From Pirellulales bacterium (lineage in GTDB: Bacteria; Planctomycetota; Planctomycetia; Pirellulales; Thermoguttaceae): 64,000 nucleotides of DNA. Numbering within the stretch: position 1 is the stretch's first letter; every line of letters starts with the position of its first letter. A program made the translations under genes and the position numbers. The notes below the pieces were generated by a model. That model saw nothing but the letters and a program-made list of their open reading frames with translations. It was not told the DNA's origin and did no database searches. The stretch is taken from contig JAFGRD010000099.1 in assembly GCA_016935315.1 (NCBI GenBank), positions 1 through 64,000 on the forward strand. Direction: 5' to 3'. Positions 59,679 through 64,000 of this stretch are shown here, piece after piece.

Positions 59679-62600
59679 TTACCGGCGCTGGCCGGCACCG
59701 CGGCCGATGTTGGGCATCCATTGTCGCGCCTGAGGAAACAGCGGCTGTGCGTTGGGGCCGATCTGCAGGTCGCGCTGCAACTGTTCCCACACCTCCTTCA
59801 CGAACGGCAAGGCCACCTTCTCGGTTTGAGGGTTGTGCAAATCGCCGCGCACCTGAATCTGCATGATCTGCCGGCTGGCGCCTCCCATGACTTCGTGCAA
59901 CACCGGCACGCGCATCTCGTCTCGCCCCACCACGGCGTGGAACGTCAGTCCGATCTTCTTGTCGAAATCCATCCAACCCTTGCCCAACAGGCTGACGGCG
60001 TCGCCGTTGAAATTGATCTTGTTGAAGTTGATGTAGTTGCCGCGGATATCGAATTCGATGTCGCTCTTGCTGAAGGCGGTTCGGTCGGGCTCACGGATGC
60101 TGAGAATCTTCAGCAACGCAATCATCACGGGCAGCTCGTAGATGTCGGCGTCGCGCAGTCGCACGATGCCACGGCCGCCCAGGTTGTTGATGCTCCGGCC
60201 GATTCCCCAGAGATCCACGGCGGCTATCATGCTGCCCTTGAGGTTCTGGCGCCCGGCCATCACTTCCTGCGCGCATCGGCTCAGGTCGGCGTTGGCGAGT
60301 GTGGCGTGCATGCGGTAACGCGGCTGGGCGCCCAATGCGACCGAGCCGTCGCCATAGACGGTTCCGCCGAAGACCTTGGCCGTAATCGGCCGCGGTTTTC
60401 GCTGGGCGCTCTGCGCCGTATTGCGATTCTGCCAATGGCCCACGTGCGAACCCAGCAGCACCTGCTCATCGTCGATCCAGATCGGACCCATCACCTGCGT
60501 GAATTGGCAATCCTTGTACGTCAGCGAATCGATCGCCAGTTCCCCCAGCGAATGAAACCGCCGGCCGTCGAATCCGCCCGCCACCGTCATGCTGCCGTAG
60601 AGATTCTCCAGCTTCACGCCGTAGTCGATCTCGCCGCTCGTGAAGAAGACGGTCTGGTTCCATCGCGATCGGATCGGTTCGTCTCCCCGGGCGTTGCCCT
60701 CCAGTTCGAACGTGCCGCGGAGATAGAGCGGACCGGTGGGCTTGAGTTCCACGATCGCCTGTTTCAACCTGTCGGGAAGCGCGGGAATCAGGTCGCGGTC
60801 GACCCGGAGCCGGTCTACGTAGAGTGGTTCGAGATGGAGATTCCACTGCCCATCGGGCAGAAAGTCGCAGTGACCTGAAGCGGCCATCTTCACGCTGCCG
60901 TGTTCCCCCCGGAAATCCGTCAACGTCACGTGCCCGTCGCGGTACTTCAACTCTCCGCGCAGACGCTCCACGCGATAGGGAAACTGCACGGGCTCGATCG
61001 ACGTGTGTTCCGGCTGCGTGCGTGCGGCGACGCTGACGCTGATCTGCTTCTCGGCGTACTGATAGTACACGTCGGCCTGAAGATCCACGATGCCCCGCGG
61101 ACGCAGCCGATTCCACACTTGCTGTATACTCGGCTGCAGCGCGCCGCGCAGCTCCGCGTCTAGGGGGACGTTGACGCCGGTGAAGTGCAAGACCAGTTGC
61201 TGGTCCTCGGCCGGCGGCGTCATCTGCCCGCTGCAGAGGATCCGCCCCGTGTCGTTTTCCCCGGTCAGGTCCTGAAACGTCCAGCGATCGTCGAGCATGT
61301 CGATGGTGCCGAGGATATTGCTCACGGGGTACTTGAATTTCTCGTAGGAAATCGAGCAGCCGTTCAGACCGATCACCAAGTGCTTGTGCAGCGGCTGGCC
61401 GGCTGCTTCGCGCCAGGTGCGGGCGTAGAAGTCGAGTGTGCCGCGGGGATCCAGCGAGCGCACGAACAATTGCGGCCGCGGCGGCATGGCGCGCAGCAGC
61501 TTGTCGTCGATCGGCAAACGGCTGCCCCGGACCTCGAACCAGCCGTGCGGACCGGTCATCGCGTCGAGCACTTCGGCCTTGACGTGAATCGGCTGGCCCC
61601 GGCTGGACGCGGTCAGATCGGCCGACAGTCGATTGTCCTTTAACGTCATCAGTCCCTTACCCTCGTCAAGACGGTAAGGAAACTTCTCGTGCCAGAACGA
61701 GACGTCCAGACACTGAACTACCAGGTCCGGATACCACGTTTGCCCGTCGTAGGCCAGTGTCAGATCGGCGTCAATGCTGCCGGCCGGAAGGTACTTGTCC
61801 CACTGCTGCTCCAACCGTGCCCGCAACGGCCCGGGAATATGCGCCAACAACTGATGGTCGAGCTCCAGTTGCCGCACCTTCGCTTCCAGGCGCAACGGAC
61901 TGTCCGCGGCGAGCCCCTCCTGGCTGGCCTTCATCCACAGCGTGGCCTGGCCGTTGCTGGCGGTCAACTCGTCGATCGAGAATCCCGTGTGGCTCAATTG
62001 CACTCGGGCACGGATGTTGTTCAGAGGACGGGGTAGCCGTGGGTCGTCGATCCGACCGTTCTCGAGTTCGCCCGAAAGGGCATACTGCCAGGACGGTTCG
62101 CTCGCCGGGTCGTAGACCATGCGGAACGCCAGCGACGCCCGCCCCCGCAGATCTCCCAGCGCAGCCAGTTTCGCTGTCAGTGGTTGCGGAATCGCATCGC
62201 GGAGTTCCGGTGAGAGGTCCATCCCCTGAACCGTTCCGCCGATCGCGCAGACTTGTCGCTGTGGATCGAAGATCCCTTCGACCTCGACGTGTCCGAAGTC
62301 GCCGGCGCCGAGCGTGCCCTTCAGCGCGCGGGCGTCGGGCTGGGAACTCCCCGGGTCGGGGGCGTCCAGCGTCAAATCCACAGTGAGTGCGATCTTCCGG
62401 GGGGAGTCGCCGCTGGCGTCGAGGATCTCGACCGTGCCGTCTTCAATCGTCAGCGGCGCGGGGCGCTCGCAGAACCTTGGCGGCGGCAGCAACCGGGCTG
62501 CGTCGATGGTTCCGTCGGCCAGACGAGTAACCCGCAGCGTGGGTCGCCGGATCGTGATCCGGGCAACCTGGACATCGCCGCGTATCAACCGTTGGACGTC

Positions 62601-62849
62601 GGCGGCACAGTGGAGCACGACCCGGTCGAGATACACCAGTTCGCCACGCGGTTTGTCCACCGCCGGATCGGCAACGGCCAGGCCGCGAATCTCGATCCCC
62701 TCGCCGACCAACCCGGCAGATCGGACCGTGACCTTCAAGCCGCTGTAGTGTTGACCGACCCGCCGGAGCACTTCACGGCGGATCTCTTCGTCCACCCGCC
62801 CGGGCAGATAGAAAACCGCCAGCGCCACGCCGATCGCGCCGAGCACCAA
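59679..62849 (-). CDS. AsmA/TamB-like large membrane-anchored protein (start uncertain)
   Basis: At least 1056 residues, one N-terminal helix and a long beta-rich body with many short strands, as in AsmA/YhdP/TamB proteins that bridge the envelope and move lipids. The end has the AsmA_2-like pattern RLRDADIYELPVMIALLKIL, TAFSKSDIEFDIRG and GDAVSLLGKGWMDFDKKIGL. The first usable start codon in frame is TTG 62849, but that cuts the membrane helix: the same frame upstream reads VVNFCWFCFKWG. A GGAGGG stands nine bases before an in-frame ATC at 62897, so the true start may be a non-standard or mutated codon there. Last of the minus-strand genes on this side of the window. Confidence 0.8.
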   Translation of the reverse strand: MVLGAIGVALAVFYLPGRVDEEIRREVLRRVGQHYSGLKVTVRSAGLVGEGIEIRGLAVADPAVDKPRGELVYLDRVVLHCAADVQRLIRGDVQVARITIRRPTLRVTRLADGTIDAARLLPPPRFCERPAPLTIEDGTVEILDASGDSPRKIALTVDLTLDAPDPGSSQPDARALKGTLGAGDFGHVEVEGIFDPQRQVCAIGGTVQGMDLSPELRDAIPQPLTAKLAALGDLRGRASLAFRMVYDPASEPSWQYALSGELENGRIDDPRLPRPLNNIRARVQLSHTGFSIDELTASNGQATLWMKASQEGLAADSPLRLEAKVRQLELDHQLLAHIPGPLRARLEQQWDKYLPAGSIDADLTLAYDGQTWYPDLVVQCLDVSFWHEKFPYRLDEGKGLMTLKDNRLSADLTASSRGQPIHVKAEVLDAMTGPHGWFEVRGSRLPIDDKLLRAMPPRPQLFVRSLDPRGTLDFYARTWREAAGQPLHKHLVIGLNGCSISYEKFKYPVSNILGTIDMLDDRWTFQDLTGENDTGRILCSGQMTPPAEDQQLVLHFTGVNVPLDAELRGALQPSIQQVWNRLRPRGIVDLQADVYYQYAEKQISVSVAARTQPEHTSIEPVQFPYRVERLRGELKYRDGHVTLTDFRGEHGSVKMAASGHCDFLPDGQWNLHLEPLYVDRLRVDRDLIPALPDRLKQAIVELKPTGPLYLRGTFELEGNARGDEPIRSRWNQTVFFTSGEIDYGVKLENLYGSMTVAGGFDGRRFHSLGELAIDSLTYKDCQFTQVMGPIWIDDEQVLLGSHVGHWQNRNTAQSAQRKPRPITAKVFGGTVYGDGSVALGAQPRYRMHATLANADLSRCAQEVMAGRQNLKGSMIAAVDLWGIGRSINNLGGRGIVRLRDADIYELPVMIALLKILSIREPDRTAFSKSDIEFDIRGNYINFNKINFNGDAVSLLGKGWMDFDKKIGLTFHAVVGRDEMRVPVLHEVMGGASRQIMQIQVRGDLHNPQTEKVALPFVKEVWEQLQRDLQIGPNAQPLFPQARQWMPNIGRGAGQRR

Positions 62850-63319
62850 GCCCCACTTGAAGCAGAACCAACAGAAGTTGACTACACGCGAGAAGATGAG
62901 TCGTAACCCTCCATGGCCATCGGCATCAACTCGCCCACCGTGAAACGCCGAGCAGTGGAGCCGCCCGAACGCTATCGGCAGCGTGTTTGCCTACCTCATC
63001 TACGGCTTGCCAGATCGGATCGTTCCCCGAATCGGCAAACCTCCCACGCCCCAAACCACGGCAAGTCCTTGGCGGGCGAGAACATAGGGGCGTCATGGTA
63101 CTCTGGGGCGCCCCGACCGGTCAAGGCAAATCTGCTCGCCCCATGGGCCGCGGTCCACCTGGATTCGGGCGATTTGCCGTGTCGGCTGCCAGTGAACGAC
63201 CGCACGTTTTCTCTCGGGAGGAGAAAACAGGCGGAATAGGAGAAAAGGGAAGAGCGAGCTAGATGCGCAACCCATTCCTCCTCGTCTTCGATTGTTGCCT
63301 AAAATCGCGCCCCTCGACA

Positions 63320-63347
63320 TTTTACATGCGATTGATAGCTTGTATAC
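63320..63347 (+). promoter_or_regulatory. Candidate promoter P1 for the permease
   Basis: TTTACA (63320-63325), 16 bases, TATACT (63342-63347), close to sigma70 consensus. It lies in an AT-rich stretch unlike the surrounding DNA. Confidence 0.45.
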
Positions 63348-63365
63348 TTCAAACTGCAATCTGAG

Positions 63366-63393
63366 TTTACTTTCGCACCGTGCCCTGTATACT
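63366..63393 (+). promoter_or_regulatory. Candidate promoter P2 for the permease
   Basis: TTTACT (63366-63371), 16 bases, TATACT (63388-63393). Same spacing and nearly the same boxes as P1, 46 bases downstream of it and about 78 bases before the ATG. Confidence 0.45.
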
Positions 63394-63470
63394 GCGATCG
63401 CGATCAGGACTTCGCGATGTCGGCGAGGGGCACCCGACGGATTCACACTTTCATCGACAGGAGTTAGCTC

Positions 63471-64000
63471 ATGGCCTCGTTACCTTCGTACCTTGCGGCG
63501 GCCAAGCCCATGCCGCAGGAAAACCGCGCCGCCTGGTACAAGAACACCGCCCAAACCTATGCCGGCATCATGCTCTGGTTCGTCTTCTGGCAGGATGTCG
63601 TTTCGGGCAGCCCCACGCCCGGCGGCAGCCTGGCGGCCGGTTTGGGCGTCGCATTGCTGGGCCTGTTGATCGCGGCGCTCTTCTGCCATTTTCTAACCTA
63701 TCTGGTGCCCGGCCTGTTGGGGATGAAGACCGGCCTGCCGTTGTATGTGGTGGGAACGTCGACCTACGGCGTCCGCGGCGGGTTCATCATGCCCGGATTC
63801 TTGATGGGGGCGCTGCAATTCGGCTGGTTGGCCGTCAACGCCTTCTTCTCCTGTTGGGCGATCTGCACGTGTTTCGAAATCGGTTTGGATTCGGCGGGTG
63901 ACGTGATCGTCCCTGGCCCGGTCCATGGAACGATGACGATTGCCTTCATCCTGTTGGCGGTCTTTGTCGGGCTGAAAGGAATTCAGTACGTCGCCCGAGT
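63471..64000 (+). CDS. NCS1-type permease (partial, runs off the window)
   Basis: The first 176 residues of a polytopic membrane protein; the gene continues past base 64000. It starts MASLPSYLAAAKPMPQENRA with AGGAG eight bases upstream. Helices are visible around 30-50, 54-78, 100-130 and 150-170. The pattern AAWYKNTAQTYAGIMLWFVF near the first helix and TGLPLYVVGTSTYGVRGGFI resemble the nucleobase:cation symporter-1 family (cytosine, purine or hydroxymethylpyrimidine transport). The substrate cannot be inferred from the fragment. Confidence 0.65.
   Translation, partial: MASLPSYLAAAKPMPQENRAAWYKNTAQTYAGIMLWFVFWQDVVSGSPTPGGSLAAGLGVALLGLLIAALFCHFLTYLVPGLLGMKTGLPLYVVGTSTYGVRGGFIMPGFLMGALQFGWLAVNAFFSCWAICTCFEIGLDSAGDVIVPGPVHGTMTIAFILLAVFVGLKGIQYVAR

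Larger units (their letters stand above)
62898..63470 (+). other. Intergenic region before the permease
   Basis: About 570 bases without a credible gene. The 3' part holds two promoter-like sites in tandem, described separately. The remainder shows no repeat or RNA structure I can support. Confidence 0.45.

Noticed and set aside
62913-63239. Possible 108-residue plus-strand gene before the permease
   Set aside because: No SD, no domain, and composition like non-coding frames; its ATG only reflects the complement of the AsmA upstream region.

Overview
The window is GC-rich, densely coded DNA that reads as a Planctomycetota chromosome, plausibly Pirellulales-like. The evidence is the mix of gene families: secreted glycoside hydrolases, PQQ-type and NHL beta-propellers, an SHD1-domain protein, an AsmA-like giant, a small acidic protein ending in LDLSG that I recall as planctomycete-specific, frequent GTG/TTG starts and weak Shine-Dalgarno (SD) sites. 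I found no rRNA, tRNA, CRISPR array, transposase or phage gene. The assignment rests on recognised families, not on a phylogenetic marker.

Layout. 0.1-11 kb: glycan degradation (a GH2 enzyme, a frameshifted remnant, a large clan GH-A enzyme, a metallo-beta-lactamase-fold hydrolase, a serine beta-lactamase-like hydrolase, a GH36-type alpha-galactosidase). 11.5-13.8 kb: tdh-kbl threonine degradation. 13.8-17 kb: an outer-membrane barrel remnant, a GT-C membrane protein and a UDP-glucuronate decarboxylase-like epimerase. 17.5-19.9 kb: a FixL/FixJ-type two-component pair behind a perfect palindrome. 19.9-24.1 kb (minus strand): der, ald, purE, mtnA. 24.5-26.7 kb: a family-4 uracil-DNA glycosylase overlapping a quinone-oxidoreductase/archease fusion. 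26.7-29.3 kb: an FG-GAP protein and an SHD1 protein, convergent.

29.6-40.6 kb is a run of nine plus-strand genes that looks like one redox module. It holds a PQQ-type propeller, an NHL propeller, an 80-residue Cys-rich Tat protein, a NapG-like ferredoxin, a NapH-like membrane ferredoxin, an unknown protein, a membrane-anchored PQQ-type propeller, a NuoE-NuoF fusion with extra [2Fe-2S] and 2x[4Fe-4S] domains, and a NuoG/GltD-like flavoprotein without a recognisable NAD(P)H domain or hydrogenase domain. 40.7-48.7 kb (minus strand) is a second co-directional set: an orphan anti-sigma-like Zn protein, a 31-residue membrane peptide, a DUF2892 protein, a cytochrome bd-like subunit with a C-terminal heme c site, its membrane partner, and an HlyD/RND efflux pair. 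These two regions are the best candidates for undescribed systems.

48.7-64 kb: a glycosyltransferase, a Dabb protein between repeat copies, ftsH, recQ, a Nudix gene, a CX4CH-containing secreted protein, a DUF374-like acyltransferase, dapF, the LDLSG protein, an AsmA-like protein with an abnormal start, and a truncated NCS1-type permease behind two tandem promoter-like sites.

Two intergenic palindromic repeat families recur: a ~100 bp MITE-like element (three full or nearly full copies, one degenerate, one partial) and a ~35 bp stem-loop unit (two copies).
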